From Pohlia nutans (lineage: Eukaryota; Streptophyta; Bryopsida; Bryales; Mniaceae), in NCBI GenBank assembly GCA_022496805.1, contig CM040091.1, positions 16,048,336 to 16,112,335 of the forward strand: DNA of 64,000 nt. Reading direction: 5' to 3'. This document shows positions 11,251 through 22,810 of this stretch, piece after piece. A model generated the notes under the pieces. It was not told where the DNA came from. It saw only the letters and a program-made list of their open reading frames with translations, and made no database searches. The position numbers and the translations under genes are program-made. Numbering within the stretch: position 1 is the stretch's first letter; every line of letters begins with the position of its first letter.

Positions 11251-13268
11251 TACTACTAGAAAATCATGACCAAATCAACAGAAATTCAACAGATTTATGT
11301 TGTTCGAGGTACTACAATGACCGATTTCACTGATTTGTAATTTTTTTTGTAAAAGTCAGCAGTTTGCTGCTTACTTTTCTGTTGATTCAAATAGTACAGT
11401 GACCAAATCAACAAAATTTTAGTGAAAGTGGAATATTTTTTGGAATCTTTTAGAATCTTATGGAATCTTTTGGAATCTTTTGAAAAGATTTTAGAATATT
11501 CTGGAATCTATCAAAATACTATAGAATCTATTGGAATATTCTTGAACCTTTTGAATCTTTTGCACTTTATATGAGAGTTTTGTAATCATTTAGTACTAGA
11601 ATGGGTGTTTTATGTAATTGGATTATACAACTGCAATTTTGCAGACTTTCATCATCCCTCACAAACAACAACAGAAGACAAGCAGCTTGATATTCCCTAA
11701 ATTAAAGCTATTGAGGATGAATCTTGACACACTTCGGCTGCTGACTAACTTTTAGCTCCATCTGAAACAATCACAGGGACGCCCCAATAAATAAACCCAC
11801 TTGAATGGGACAACAGTCAGTCATCTGTGAACCTTTTTTTTTCTTTCTTCTTTGAATCTCTCTGTGCTAGAAACTTGGAATCTTCTTTTTGTTTCTACAC
11901 AGTAATCCGGTTTTTTGAAACATTCAATCAATTGAACTCATTAACCCCTAAGTGACCAATCGACCATATTTTGGTCGCACCCAAATAGCAGTGACTGCCC
12001 ATGTTTAGGAAATGATATTTTCAAATTTTAATATCTTGTCGAACTTGGGGGGGGGAGAGATCATGTTCTAGTGTTGTTTGATACATTTCATTTGCAATAT
12101 TGAGGTTTAGTAAGGAATTTTTCAACGACATAGACCTCAATATTGTCTTAGTGTTATAAAACTTACTACTTTGGAAAACTAATGATGTTCTCTCCTTTGA
12201 AACTTTTGCTTTTAAAATTTTAGAATAGAATGTTTAGTTTTAATTAATCATACCAAATTCCATATTCTAAATGTAGAATTAGTACGTAATTTTGGTGAAT
12301 TTCAAATGGTAAATGAATCTAAATTCATTAAAATGAGTATTTAAAACTCTTTTTGGAAGTTTGACCATATAGATAATTACTAAACATCATGCTTTTCATT
12401 TTCTCTTTTGGACCAAACTTCATCAAAGTTGCAAAAGTAACATCCTATAACACATCTAGGTTTTTCCCTTACCCCCTCTGTGATTTAAGGATTAACTTAA
12501 TCATTCACAATTCTTTTTTTTAAACGCAAACTTTATAGGCCATTTTGTCATAGTAAAACAACTTTTTTCAAAAATCTTTGAACCAAGAAAAGTTGCGAAA
12601 TGAAGTTAAGTTTCATCTCCGAAAATCCGTTTGTGATTTTGAGCCTCCATTCAAAAGTTTTAGACAAAATTCAGAGTGGGGTAGCAAGGAATATTTTCAT
12701 TGATATTTTCAAACACCCTCTCTGATTTTTGTTTATAACTTTTGACTGGAGGCTTCAAATCACAAACGGATTTTTGGAGATGAAACTTAACTTCATTTCC
12801 CAACTTTTCTTAGTCCAAAGGTTTTTGAAAAAAGTTAATTTACTATGTCAAAATGGCCGCCAAAGTCTGCTGAATTCCAAAACATCGAATTGTAAGTGTT
12901 TATGTAAGAAAAAAATGGTTCTATGTTCATCAAATTCTAAGTGTGATGGGTTGGTTGGAGTGTTGAGTGTTAAATGTAAGGTCACGAGTTCAAACCCGAT
13001 TGTCAACGGAGTTGCTGAAATTGGGTTGTCCTTAAAATCCGGGCAGCTAAAAACATTTTCTTGCCCGAAAATTCCGGGAAGTAAAAAAATGTTTCTTTTT
13101 TTTGTTTTTTTAAAAAAAATTAAATTTTTTTTTTCTTATTTTCAGGTGACCAGATCAGCAGAAAACTTCAACACATTTTTGTTGAATAATGACCCGCTCA
13201 ACGCGACCGATTCAACATAAACCCTCAACACTTTTTTGTTGATTTGGACGGTGAATTTTCTAGTAGTG
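11251..13268 (+). mobile_element. Non-autonomous CACTA element, copy 1 (2.0 kb)
   Basis: The right end is ...ATTTTCTAGTAGTG and the left end is (T)ACTACTAGAAAAT, i.e. the CACTA terminus CACTACTAGAAAAT with the first C changed to T. A 3-bp target duplication TTT flanks it (11248-11250 and 13269-13271). The interior is AT-rich and non-coding. A second copy lies inverted at 18300-20324 with near-identical sequence throughout. The interior has repeated 'ttttggaatctttt' text near the left end and a tRNA-like segment near 12945-13012. It must be mobilised in trans. Confidence 0.9.
12945..13012 (+). repeat. tRNA-like segment inside the CACTA element
   Basis: Contains an A-box-like GATGGGTTGGTTGGAG and a B-box-like GAGTTCAAACCC about 35 bp apart, the spacing of an internal RNA polymerase III promoter. 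No acceptor stem closes it, so it is not a functional tRNA. The same segment occurs reversed in copy 2, near 18556-18623. Confidence 0.4.
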
Positions 13269-13311
13269 TTTTATAAGTCTATAGTAATCACAAATAGAAT
13301 GCCTAGCGGAT

Positions 13312-14174
13312 CTAGGGTTGCGATCGACTCTTCAGTTTAGCTTCGGCCTTCAACTGAAGTTCAGCTATTGCCTTCAACATCACATGACCACGACTATCGA
13401 AGTGATACATCGACAATCGCCGTTGCGCGATCTCACGCCTCTGTTGCGCCAGTCTCAATTCCTCCCTCTCATCTCGAACCGGAGCGGATCTTCTCCTAAA
13501 TTTGTCATGCGACTTAGTCTTTTGAAGACCCACATTCACTGAAGGGAGACGAGTACGCAAGGGCGCACGAGAGGGCACATGAACACGGACTTGGGTTAGA
13601 GGAGGCGGGTTTGATGACAGCATCGCAGGAGTCATTCGAAAAGCATTCACAGTGGCAGAGGACTTGCATGGTTTGGGAATGTCGGAACCCTGCAAGTACA
13701 AGGGAATCTACATCAAGTATACATCAAGGCAAGACCGTCTAAGCGAAATAATGGTGCGGGGAAAGAAAGTACTCGTACCTCAAGAGAATTAATTGGGTGT
13801 AAGGCGTCCTCATAAAGCTTTCTCTGAGGCACTCTATCAGACGGAGAACGCGAGCGACGAGAAGTGGAGGGTTCTCGTGACTGCAAAGGAGAAGGTGAGG
13901 ACTTGGGCACAGGAAGGGTACCACCGTTAGGAGGGCTGTCCACAACACCATGTTGAATTGGCTTGGTGGAAAAGTCCATGGTTGACTGTGCCGTAGCTGC
14001 CGAGCACAAGACGTTTCCTCTACTGAGTATAGCATACTGGCCATAGTCCATGATAGAATCGGTGGACGCTGTGCTTTGGAGGCCAACACCGTAGGCTGGA
14101 TTGGCAGTGGCATACCTTGCCTGAAGAGAATTACCAATGAGGTCAAATTCCACGAGCGCATTGCAACGAAACAA
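13312..14174 (-). CDS. Two-exon gene of unknown function, charged/Ser-rich protein
   Basis: I do not recognise this protein. Two - strand frames join cleanly: exon 13779-14174 ends LHPINSLE at donor CTTGAG|GTACGA, and exon 13312-13689 starts at acceptor ACTTGCAG|GGTTCC with GSDIPKP. Both are phase 0, giving roughly 257 aa. The middle is Ser/Pro/Arg-rich (SRRSRSPSD). The C-terminal part is basic and helical-looking (EREELRLAQQRREIAQRR, then a lysine-rich tail), which suggests a coiled coil. The true start is unclear: the upstream codons begin with TTG, and an acceptor-like ctcttcag at about 14128 may mark an earlier exon boundary. It lies downstream of the FCP1-like gene on the same strand and may belong with it or to the same element. 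Confidence 0.5.
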
Positions 14175-14443
14175 AATTTTCCAAGCAGTAAAAAAAAGAG
14201 AAGAAAAAATGATGCAAACTGTATAAGGGTGCCATTAAGACATAACACATTGCAACGATAACATTCAAGTGTCCATAATATTCATCTCACAAAGTACTGA
14301 AGCGCAGATGTTGTGAAGACAAAGGTATATTACAATTACAAGGGATTATACACATCAGTCAAGGCAACCAGAAATCAATAAGATAGTCCGGAACGGCTAC
14401 ATCAGTAAGAAAAGGGCGTCCAGCTTTAGAACCGTAAAATGAA
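14175..14443. other. Spacer between two minus-strand genes
   Basis: About 270 bp of AT-rich sequence between the stop of the FCP1-like gene and the next gene. It presumably holds a 3' UTR and leader. No distinct motif is seen. Confidence 0.4.
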
Positions 14444-15783
14444 CTAGGAGCTAGGTAGACTATGAGATGCGTGTACAGCCTCCATGAGCGCGCTGTACTC
14501 TCGACGGTCGGGCTCGTCGCAGAGCATACGCTGCCCAATATTATTGTCCCTACGGAAAGATAGCAACCCTGTGCTAGGACTGCGATGGAGACGCCGAAAC
14601 CATGGAAGGAGAACATCATGAAGGAAATTGTCACGCGCACCATCTCCAACGTAGGACCAAGAGTCAGGGAGTATTACATTATGGGGCTCATTCAAAATGT
14701 GCTTATTGGGGCTGTCGTCGACTACAACGGTGTTTGCGGACGTGAATCTGCCACCATAGCCTGTGAACAGCTTGGCCAGATTCTTCAGGAACAAGTTCTT
14801 ATCAGTGCCAGGCACTTTGAACGAGGACAGCCGACCGTGCCTATCCCTACACTTGAGGGTTTCGCACGACTCCTGGCCAAGTACAAGGGAAGGGAGGGGC
14901 TGGATGCCGCGGAATAAATATCGCACTACCAATTCAGTCGTAGACTTCTTCATGGAGCTCCAGACGGTAACGTCGGCAAACATGGTCAGCTCCCGTAGGA
15001 ACGAGAAACAGAGTGGACGCACGTACACTGCTTTGGGTCCGACTACAGCGGGGAGAACGGCCGAGTGCTGCGCTGAGTATTCATTAAAGGCCGTAATCCC
15101 GGACCGGGATTTCAAATCCTCACAGACGCAGAGGATTCTATTCAGGTCCAGGACGACATTGAGCCATTTTTTGGGAGGCCTAAGCTGTGGCGACCGAATG
15201 ACCGACTCCGAAGAACCTCCATGAGTAAGAAGAGGACCGGATCCCTGGCGACAACGGGCAGACAAATGTGCAGCCAGTTATGATCCTGAACCGACACAAT
15301 TCGGACGGCATCCTAATAAAAACGACACACGGTCGAGCGCGAAGAACACAAACACGAAGTTCCGACCATTGAGAAACGTATGGATCGCACCTGAAGGCCG
15401 GAGGACCCAATAGACTTCGCACTGACGACAGGTGTGGCTGTCGAGGGTGCAGCGCCGGCAACGTGACGAGGAGGGGAGGCCGATGTACGTGTCCGCTCAT
15501 CCAATTGAGAATCCCGCCAAAGTCTACGTCCTGACACTAGTGATTGAGAGGCTGGAGGGACGACAGGAGAGGAAGGGACTGCGGGCGAGTTCGGACTGGG
15601 CACCAAGGACAGACCGCCGCGATTACATTGCGCGGGCGGATTAACAACAGAAGGCAATTGAGCGTCAAGCACAATGTGGGCACCGATGGAGCCTGCGATG
15701 ACAGTAGATGAACGTGAATTCCGAGTGAGGAGTGTGTAAATTATAGAGAGGCCAAAAAAATTTGAAGTACAAAAAATGTTCAT
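14444..15783 (-). CDS. FCP1/SCP-like (NIF-type HAD) protein, altered catalytic motif
   Basis: Two exons on -: 15391-15783 and 14444-15244. The donor is CCTTCAG|GTGCGA and the acceptor GTCGCCAG|GGATCC, both phase 0, giving about 397 aa. The N-terminal half is Pro/Ser-rich. The C-terminal half reads like the CTD-phosphatase fold: WLNVVLDLNRILC (motif I), DVTVWSSM (motif II), a KNL lysine and VVVDDSPNKH (acidic motif), then an ILPDSW-type ending. Enzymes of this group dephosphorylate Ser/Thr using two aspartates in DxDxT. Here the first Asp is kept but the second is Asn and the Thr is Leu, so activity is doubtful. Plants have relatives with DLNG-type motifs. Context next to repeat-associated genes suggests it may be part of a mobile or multicopy unit. 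Confidence 0.65.
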
Positions 15784-16974
15784 TGGAAAATGTCCTAAGG
15801 ACTCTACTGAACCAGGAGTTGAAAATCCTACAAATCCTACAAATCCTGAGCCATGTATACAAAAAATCTACAAAAACCTATGATACAAATCAACTCGAGT
15901 CGAGCTAAATCTATACAAATGACATCGAGTGATTATTGGGAACCACCTGCTGCAGCGTCTGTGCCGGGCGAGACGGCAGTCTCTGCATTGTCACTACCAG
16001 CAGCTCCGCCGAATCCCAGACTGTCGTCAAGGCTGTATGGATCGGCGGCATCACCAGCAGCGCCCGATGACACATGCGGAGGAGCCGGCGAAGTGGATGG
16101 AGCAGACGCAGCAGCAGCTGGCGGCGGTGGAGGTGCAGCGACAAGCGAGGGCGCAGGAGGAGGCGGAGGAGGAACGGCAAAAGACGAGGGCGCAGGTGGA
16201 GCCGATTCTCCGCTGGTGGTTGAACCCGACGGCTGATTACCAAGCAGCAGAGGTTGAGAAGCCAGCGGCGGCGAGTTCAGCACGGCCCCAGAAGGCGGCA
16301 GAAGGCTCTGCATGAGCGCCTGCAGCGTCTGCTGCATGACATTTTGCTGCTGCTGCTGCTGACGCTGCTGTTCCAAAATAAACCTCTGGAAATCATACTG
16401 CTCTTTTCTCGTCTCCTGGTTCATCTTCAGATTCTCCTCCGCGGTCTTCGAGGTCTGAACCGTGAGAGCTGCAACCGTGGCAGTGAACGTCTTCAAAATT
16501 TTGTTCGAAGACTCACGTTTCTTCCTCTTCGACTTCCGCTCGGAGGAAGGAGTCCCCAACTGATAGCTAGAGGACGCGGACGAACCTGGCGCATCAGATC
16601 TCCGGGGGGTACCCAGAGGAGGAGCATGGTCTTCGTCGTCCTCGTCGTCATCATCCTCATTGGAAGAGGAGGTTGACGAGTGTTCCTCATCCCGCTGCGT
16701 GAGAGGGAGATCAGACCACTGATCTCTGGATCTCCTCTTCGGTCTGGAGGACCCAGGTCGTGCAGCAGGGGTACTCTGCTCCCCATCAACATGCACAGGG
16801 TATCCGTCCTCCAGGAAGTCAGCTTTGTCGAGGTCCAAGGCGTCGATCGCAATAGAAGCAAACCAGTCTTTCATTCTTTTGTCCCCGACAGCGTAGCTGT
16901 TCACGCAACACATCTGCACAATTGGCATGGCAGTCAACGAGTGAGTCAGGGTTGATATAATTGGGGGCTGAGCA

Positions 16975-17300
16975 GGATTTAGATCGCCTCGACCTAAACT
17001 GTGATGGAGAGGCAGCACGAAGGGATGAGGTAGAACGAAGGGACAGTTCAGGTCGAATCGATCTAAAGAGTGGGGGCACTGAGAAGGTAGAAGGTTTAGT
17101 TCAGGTCGACCCGACCAAAAGAGCAGCATCGACTCTAAGAGCTGCACACTAAACGTTTAGGTCGACCCGATCTGAAACACATTGAGGATATGGTTTGGGC
17201 ACTTCCCAGAAGAGCAGGTATGCCCGTATGAATTTTAGGTCGACCCGACCTAAAATGTATGAACGATAACACTACGTAGGGTCAGATCGACTCGAGCTGA
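16975..17300. repeat. Cluster of GGTCGA palindromes in intron 2
   Basis: Six variants of the 20-21-bp palindrome TTTAGGTCGA-N-TCGACCTAAA occur near 16979, 17046, 17100, 17155, 17232 and 17283, spaced about 50-75 bp. All lie inside the intron (16914-17331) of the minus-strand gene. Several have one or two changes in one half-site, such as GATCGCCTCGACC. Confidence 0.85.
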
Positions 17301-18299
17301 AGAGCATGATTCCATATTCTGAACTACTCACCAGTGCAGCGCAAGTGAACTTAGATCCCGCGTAGACAGAGATGACGTTCGACCCCGGCATGCAGAACGC
17401 GTTCATGAACCACAAGTAGAACTCCATTCTGAGTTCTGCGTTGTACACGCGGTACAACAGCTCATCCTACGCCCGGGGCTTTGTGTATACCGTGGTCTCC
17501 GGAGCGTAGAAGTCGGGGGGGATCGACACCGTAGGAATGTCGGGCCTTTGCAAGAAGACCAGGTGCACTTTCGCCCGCGCCTTCTTATGGTTCGCCGGAT
17601 AGTCTCCCAGTCGCTCATTCCTCGCTGGATGGTAGTCCGCATACTCCAGCTGGTCGTCGTGCTCAGCGAAATGAACTGCCTTGTTCTGCTCTATCATATC
17701 GGCGCAGATGAACAGCCACGCAGGCACTTCATCGAATTCTGGTTCACGTCTTTCTTTTAGAGAAGACATGAACTCGTGAAAGTACGGCATATCCGTACTT
17801 GACTTCTCCTTGTCACCCACCCCGGAGAGGACTCTGAAGTCGATGACCCCCAGCTTCATGTCCACAAACGTGACATTTGACCAGGCGCCCTCGGGCCAGT
17901 CGGCGTGCTCGTTTAACTGCGGGTCGTATGGCCGGAAGTGAGCGTTGCCGGCGGGCTTCTCCAATTTCTTCCTCTTCTCCAGGAAGACTTTGAAGAACTC
18001 GTATGCGTACGGGAAGATTTCTGCGGTCTTTTTGTTCTTGCTTCTGACCTGCTTTGCCTCCCTGAAATATACCTCACCCGGCCGCTCAAGGAGTACATTC
18101 ATTGTCGCCCTCGTGGCGAGGTACTCCTCCTTGTACTGCCTCCACTTCTCCGGAACCAGTTCCCCCGCCGGATTGAAGAGTCAAAGTTCACGATTGATGT
18201 TGTGCAATTCCTTCTTGACAAGGTGCTTCCGCATCCTTCTCTCCACCCATTCCTTGGTCGAGTAGCACCTGTCCTGAACTGTGGATATTGCCTTAATTG

Positions 18300-20324
18300 C
18301 ACTACTAGAAAATTCACCGTCCAAATCAACAGAAAAGTGTTGAGGGTTTATGTTGTATCGGTCGCGTTGAGCGGGTCATTATTCAACAAAAATCTGTTGA
18401 AGTTTTCTGCTGATCTGGTCACCTGAAAATAAGAAAAAAAAATTTAATTTTTTTTAAAAAAACAAAAAAAAGAAACATTTTTTTACTTCCCGGAATTTTC
18501 GGGCAAGAAAACGTTTTTAGCTGCCCGGATTTTAAGGACAACCCAATTTCAGCAACTCCGTTGACAATCGGGTTTGAACTCGTGACCTTACATTTAACAC
18601 TCAACACTCCAACCAACCCATCACACTTAGAATTTGATGAACATAGAACCATTTTTTTCTTACATAAACACTTACAATTCGATGTTTTGGAATTCAGCAG
18701 ACTTTGGCGGCCATTTTGACATAGTAAATTAACTTTTTTCAAAAACCTTTGGACTAAGAAAAGTTGGGAAATGAAGTTAAGTTTCATCTCCAAAAATCCG
18801 TTTGTGATTTGAAGCCTCCAGTCAAAAGTTATAAACAAAAATCAGAGAGGGTGTTTGAAAATATCAATGAAAATATTCCTTGCTACCCCACTCTGAATTT
18901 TGTCTAAAACTTTTGAATGGAGGCTCAAAATCACAAACGGATTTTCGGAGATGAAACTTAACTTCATTTCGCAACTTTTCTTGGTTCAAAGATTTTTGAA
19001 AAAAGTTGTTTTACTATGACAAAATGGCCTATAAAGTTTGCGTTTAAAAAAAAGAATTGTGAATGATTAAGTTAATCCTTAAATCACAGAGGGGGTAAGG
19101 GAAAAACCTAGATGTGTTATAGGATGTTACTTTTGCAACTTTGATGAAGTTTGGTCCAAAAGAGAAAATGAAAAGCATGATGTTTAGTAATTATCTATAT
19201 GGTCAAACTTCCAAAAAGAGTTTTAAATACTCATTTTAATGAATTTAGATTCATTTACCATTTGAAATTCACCAAAATTACGTACTAATTCTACATTTAG
19301 AATATGGAATTTGGTATGATTAATTAAAACTAAACATTCTATTCTAAAATTTTAAAAGCAAAAGTTTCAAAGGAGAGAACATCATTAGTTTTCCAAAGTA
19401 GTAAGTTTTATAACACTAAGACAATATTGAGGTCTATGTCGTTGAAAAATTCCTTACTAAACCTCAATATTGCAAATGAAATGTATCAAACAACACTAGA
19501 ACATGATCTCTCCCCCCCCCAAGTTCGACAAGATATTAAAATTTGAAAATATCATTTCCTAAACATGGGCAGTCACTGCTATTTGGGTGCGACCAAAATA
19601 TGGTCGATTGGTCACTTAGGGGTTAATGAGTTCAATTGATTGAATGTTTCAAAAAACCGGATTACTGTGTAGAAACAAAAAGAAGATTCCAAGTTTCTAG
19701 CACAGAGAGATTCAAAGAAGAAAGAAAAAAAAAGGTTCACAGATGACTGACTGTTGTCCCATTCAAGTGGGTTTATTTATTGGGGCGTCCCTGTGATTGT
19801 TTCAGATGGAGCTAAAAGTTAGTCAGCAGCCGAAGTGTGTCAAGATTCATCCTCAATAGCTTTAATTTAGGGAATATCAAGCTGCTTGTCTTCTGTTGTT
19901 GTTTGTGAGGGATGATGAAAGTCTGCAAAATTGCAGTTGTATAATCCAATTACATAAAACACCCATTCTAGTACTAAATGATTACAAAACTCTCATATAA
20001 AGTGCAAAAGATTCAAAAGGTTCAAGAATATTCAAAAGATACTAGAATATTCCAATAGATTCTATAGTATTTTGATAGATTCCAGAATATTCTAAAATCT
20101 TTTCAAAAGATTCTAAAAGATTCTAAAAGATTCCAAAAAAGATTCCACTTTCACTAAAATTTTGTTGATTTGGTCACTGTACTATTTGAATCAACAGAAA
20201 AGTAAGCAGCAAACTGCTGACTTTTACAAAAAAATTACAAATCAGTGAAATCGGTCATTGTAGTACCTCGAACAACATAAATCTGTTGAATTTCTGTTGA
20301 TTTGGTCATGATTTTCTAGTAGTG
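18300..20324 (-). mobile_element. Non-autonomous CACTA element, copy 2, inserted in an exon
   Basis: Ends are CACTACTAGAAAAT at 18300 and its complement ATTTTCTAGTAGTG ending at 20324. The 3-bp target duplication TTG lies at 18297-18299 and 20325-20327. Length is 2025 bp, nearly identical to copy 1 but inverted relative to it. It sits in the second exon of the NGQHS-motif gene, and the flanking codons are continuous once the element and one TSD are ignored. It contains only non-coding AT-rich sequence and the tRNA-like segment. Its near identity to copy 1 indicates recent movement. Confidence 0.93.
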
Positions 20325-20732
20325 TTGTGGCCTTCGGGTATCCCCGGGTCCATTTTGGGTTCCCGTGGTTCAGGATATGCCTCGTGAGTTTGGTGAGGTC
20401 CTCATAGGTTAGGTTTCCTAGCCATTTGAAGAACTCGCGGGTCAGATTCCCACTCTCTAGATTCCAGTTAGGCTTCTCCTTGAACGGCAAATCAGTGTCT
20501 GGGTCATGGAGCTCTCCGGCACCCGCTCTTGAGATCATTTCGCTCCAGAGGTCGAACACGTCGTCCGGCGCAGTGATCAACTTCAACTCATTGTGGATGT
20601 CGAGCAGTTCGGACGCATTACTTTTCTTGGCGTCCTTCTGCGCCTGCGCCACGTCGAGCATCAGGAACCGCAGCTTCATAGCAGCTTGAAACTCCTGCAA
20701 GGGCACAGACACTGTTAGCTATTATACAGTCA

Positions 20733-20930
20733 TTTAGGTTGACTCGACCTAAACCAACACAGACTGTGAAGCGCACGGATTACAAGGACACTCAGTAGAA
20801 AAGATCACGAAAGTATGAGCATTTTAGGTCGACTCGACCTAACTCGCAGGTGCCACGGATCTACTCTGTAGGGACGGACTAGGACTTGGAGTACTATCGA
20901 AAGCTATTCAGGTCGAGTCGAGCTGAACAT
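20733..20930. repeat. Three GGTCGA palindromes in intron 1
   Basis: Copies at about 20733 (TTTAGGTTGACTCGACCTAAA), 20822 (TTAGGTCGACTCGACCTAA) and 20907 (TTCAGGTCGAGTCGAGCTGAA). All lie inside the intron 20695-20996 of the minus-strand gene. Confidence 0.85.
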
Positions 20931-21975
20931 TACGTTGAATTTTGTTTTGTTGATGGCGGCCTCCTTCGTTCTTGACGCCTGACTGCTTGTTCCTACCTGA
21001 ACTAACTCCTTCGGGTTCTTGGGGCGATTGAGTTTAATCCAGATCTGCCGCGCTCCCAAGATGTTAGTCGCCTAGGACGGCTTGATGGCGCCGAAGTGGT
21101 TGACCCGGTTGTAGTACGCGGATATTTGACGAAGTTTTTCGTTGTTCTTCGTCCAAACGATAAAGCAGTTCCATTGCGCGAACTCTTTGATGTCTTTGGG
21201 ATCCATCCTTTGTTCGCGCATCATGAAACTTGCTTTGACACTGTGTTGCCCGTTGATCAGCCAAAACTTTCCATCTTTGATGGAGTCCCAGCTAGTGGGC
21301 TTCTCGTCTAGGTCGCAAGGCATCACGCACAGAGTCTGCTTTGTGCTTCTATCGGGCATGCTGAGAAAGAAGCCCATGATCTTCTCTGCAAGACCCGGCT
21401 TGTACGACTTGATGTTCATGTCAGGAGGCGCATCGACTAGTTGCTCGATGGGGATCGTTCTCTTATCTTCGATTCCCCAGACAAAGGCGTCAGTGCAGGT
21501 CGACCAGAACGTCTTGTACGCCTCGGTGGACCGTGCGAAGTCTGGTTTCTTGTTTCCCTGCACGGGCTCTGGCAAGTCGGTCACAGCAGATGCCAAGCTA
21601 ACGTCGTCGACATCTTCAGGAGCCCTCTTGTCAACAGTCTTCCTCTTCTTTGACGTAGAGCCGAGATGGCTTTTGGTTGGTGGTGTAGGTGTCAGAGGCG
21701 TGTTGGGCTTGCGCTTGCCGCGCCTCTGTTGGGGTCTTGGCGAGTCTGTGAATGTGGATCCCGCACTACTTCCCTGGCTGCGGTTATTGAGGGACACACT
21801 TATTGGTGTCATCGATAGACTCTGCATGTCCATCTTGGCCTTGAAGGTTTCGAAGTTCTGGATCACTTTCCGGATTTTCGAGCAGAGTTGGGCCCCGCGC
21901 AGGGGTTGACCGCTGGCAGACATGAAGTATTGGCTGTCAAATTTATTCTCAAGCTCCTTCATCATTCCCCTGAAT

Positions 21976-22047
21976 TCTGCGCGTCTTAGGCAGCTATCTA
22001 GTCAAATCTGAATCTGCGCGTCTTAGGCAGCTATCTAGTCAAATCGT
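21976..22047. repeat. Two-copy tandem repeat, 37-bp period
   Basis: The phrase ctgcgcgtcttaggcagcta followed by tctagtcaaatc occurs at about 21977 and again at 22014 with almost no change. It lies immediately upstream (on -) of the presumed start of the NGQHS-motif gene, in its leader. Confidence 0.85.
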
Positions 22048-22059
22048 ATTGATTTCGAG

Positions 22060-22810
22060 AATAAATTAGGTCGATTTGACCTGAATTCACACTTGATACA
22101 TGTTCATGTTTTAGAACTTTCAGCCTGTTCTTCGTAAATAAAGACCGATAGTTCTTTATTTAGGTCGGTTCGACCTAAACTGCTTGAGGGGGAGGGCGTT
22201 TTTACTATTTTGTAATATGATTTATGTGAATTGATTATAGGATTTGGTATTCTAGGGTATCCCGACCTTTAAGTAGGTTGTCCTAGTCTGAAGTTGTTCA
22301 ATATTTGGGTAGGTTGTTTGTGTGATTTAGGTCGAGTTGAGCTGAATCTTAGGTAGATCAGACCGATTCGTATTGCTTTATAGCATAAATTAGGTCGATT
22401 CGACCTGAATGCACACATGGTACATGTTTATGTTCTACGTGTTTCATCCTGGACTTGGCGTACTATAACGTGTAGTTCTCAGATTAGATCGGAATCGACA
22501 GCAAGTGATGTCGTGTCGAGATGAGTTTTTTACAATTTAGGTCGGGTCGACCTGAATTGACTGCAGTGTAGGGAGAGTCGACATGTATTGACTGCGATTT
22601 AGGTCGTGTCGACCTAAAATTACTGCAATTTAGGTCGGTTTAGGGTAAAATTGATCGCAGTTTAGGGAGAGTCGAGCTCAGATGTGACTTGTATTGGTGA
22701 AGTTTAGATCGGGTCGACCTAAATCACCGTTTATCACGCGAGTTTCGCTGCCCATTTACGTTGTGTCGAGCTAAACTGACATCGACCTAAACTGACATCG
22801 ACCTAAACTA
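22060..22810. repeat. Dispersed GGTCGA palindromes in the divergent spacer
   Basis: About ten copies occur near 22065, 22159, 22326, 22388, 22536, 22597, 22630, 22704, 22760 and 22800. They follow TTTAGGTCGA-N-TCGACCTAAA with variable centre and decayed half-sites. The last ones are half-sites only (ACATCGACCTAAACTG, twice). They begin just upstream of the NGQHS-motif gene, on the side facing the DUF7869-like gene. Confidence 0.85.

Larger units (their letters stand above)
15933..21965 (-). pseudogene. Broken three-exon 'NGQHS-motif' gene with CACTA insertion
   Basis: Exons on -: 20997-21965; 20694 to 17332 (interrupted by a CACTA element at 18300-20324); 15933-16913. Donors are GTTCAG|GTAGGA and GCACTG|GTGAGT; acceptors are CCCTTGCAG|GAG and TTGTGCAG|ATG. 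Without the insert and one TSD, all joins are in phase, with room for about 1094 codons. Three in-frame stops interrupt it: TAG 21072-21074, TGA 18181-18183 and TAG 17467-17469. Coding-like sequence continues past each. The N-terminal exon has a basic Pro/Thr-rich part, then WLINGQHSVKASFMM, resembling the DGQHR/ParB-like motif. The last exon holds an acidic Asp/Glu run, a basic segment, a Gln tract in a likely coiled coil and a Pro/Ala-rich tail. I cannot name the family. Its introns carry the GGTCGA palindromes. Confidence 0.7.

Noticed and set aside
12729..13220. 163-codon frame, with an almost identical one at 18419-18838 on -
   Set aside because: Both lie inside the non-autonomous CACTA copies. 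Their conservation reflects recent duplication of the element, and they contain homopolymer runs and no domain.
11251..20324. The two 2-kb inverted copies as terminal inverted repeats of one 9-kb transposon
   Set aside because: Each copy has its own CACTA ends and its own 3-bp target duplication (TTT, TTG), so they are separate insertions.
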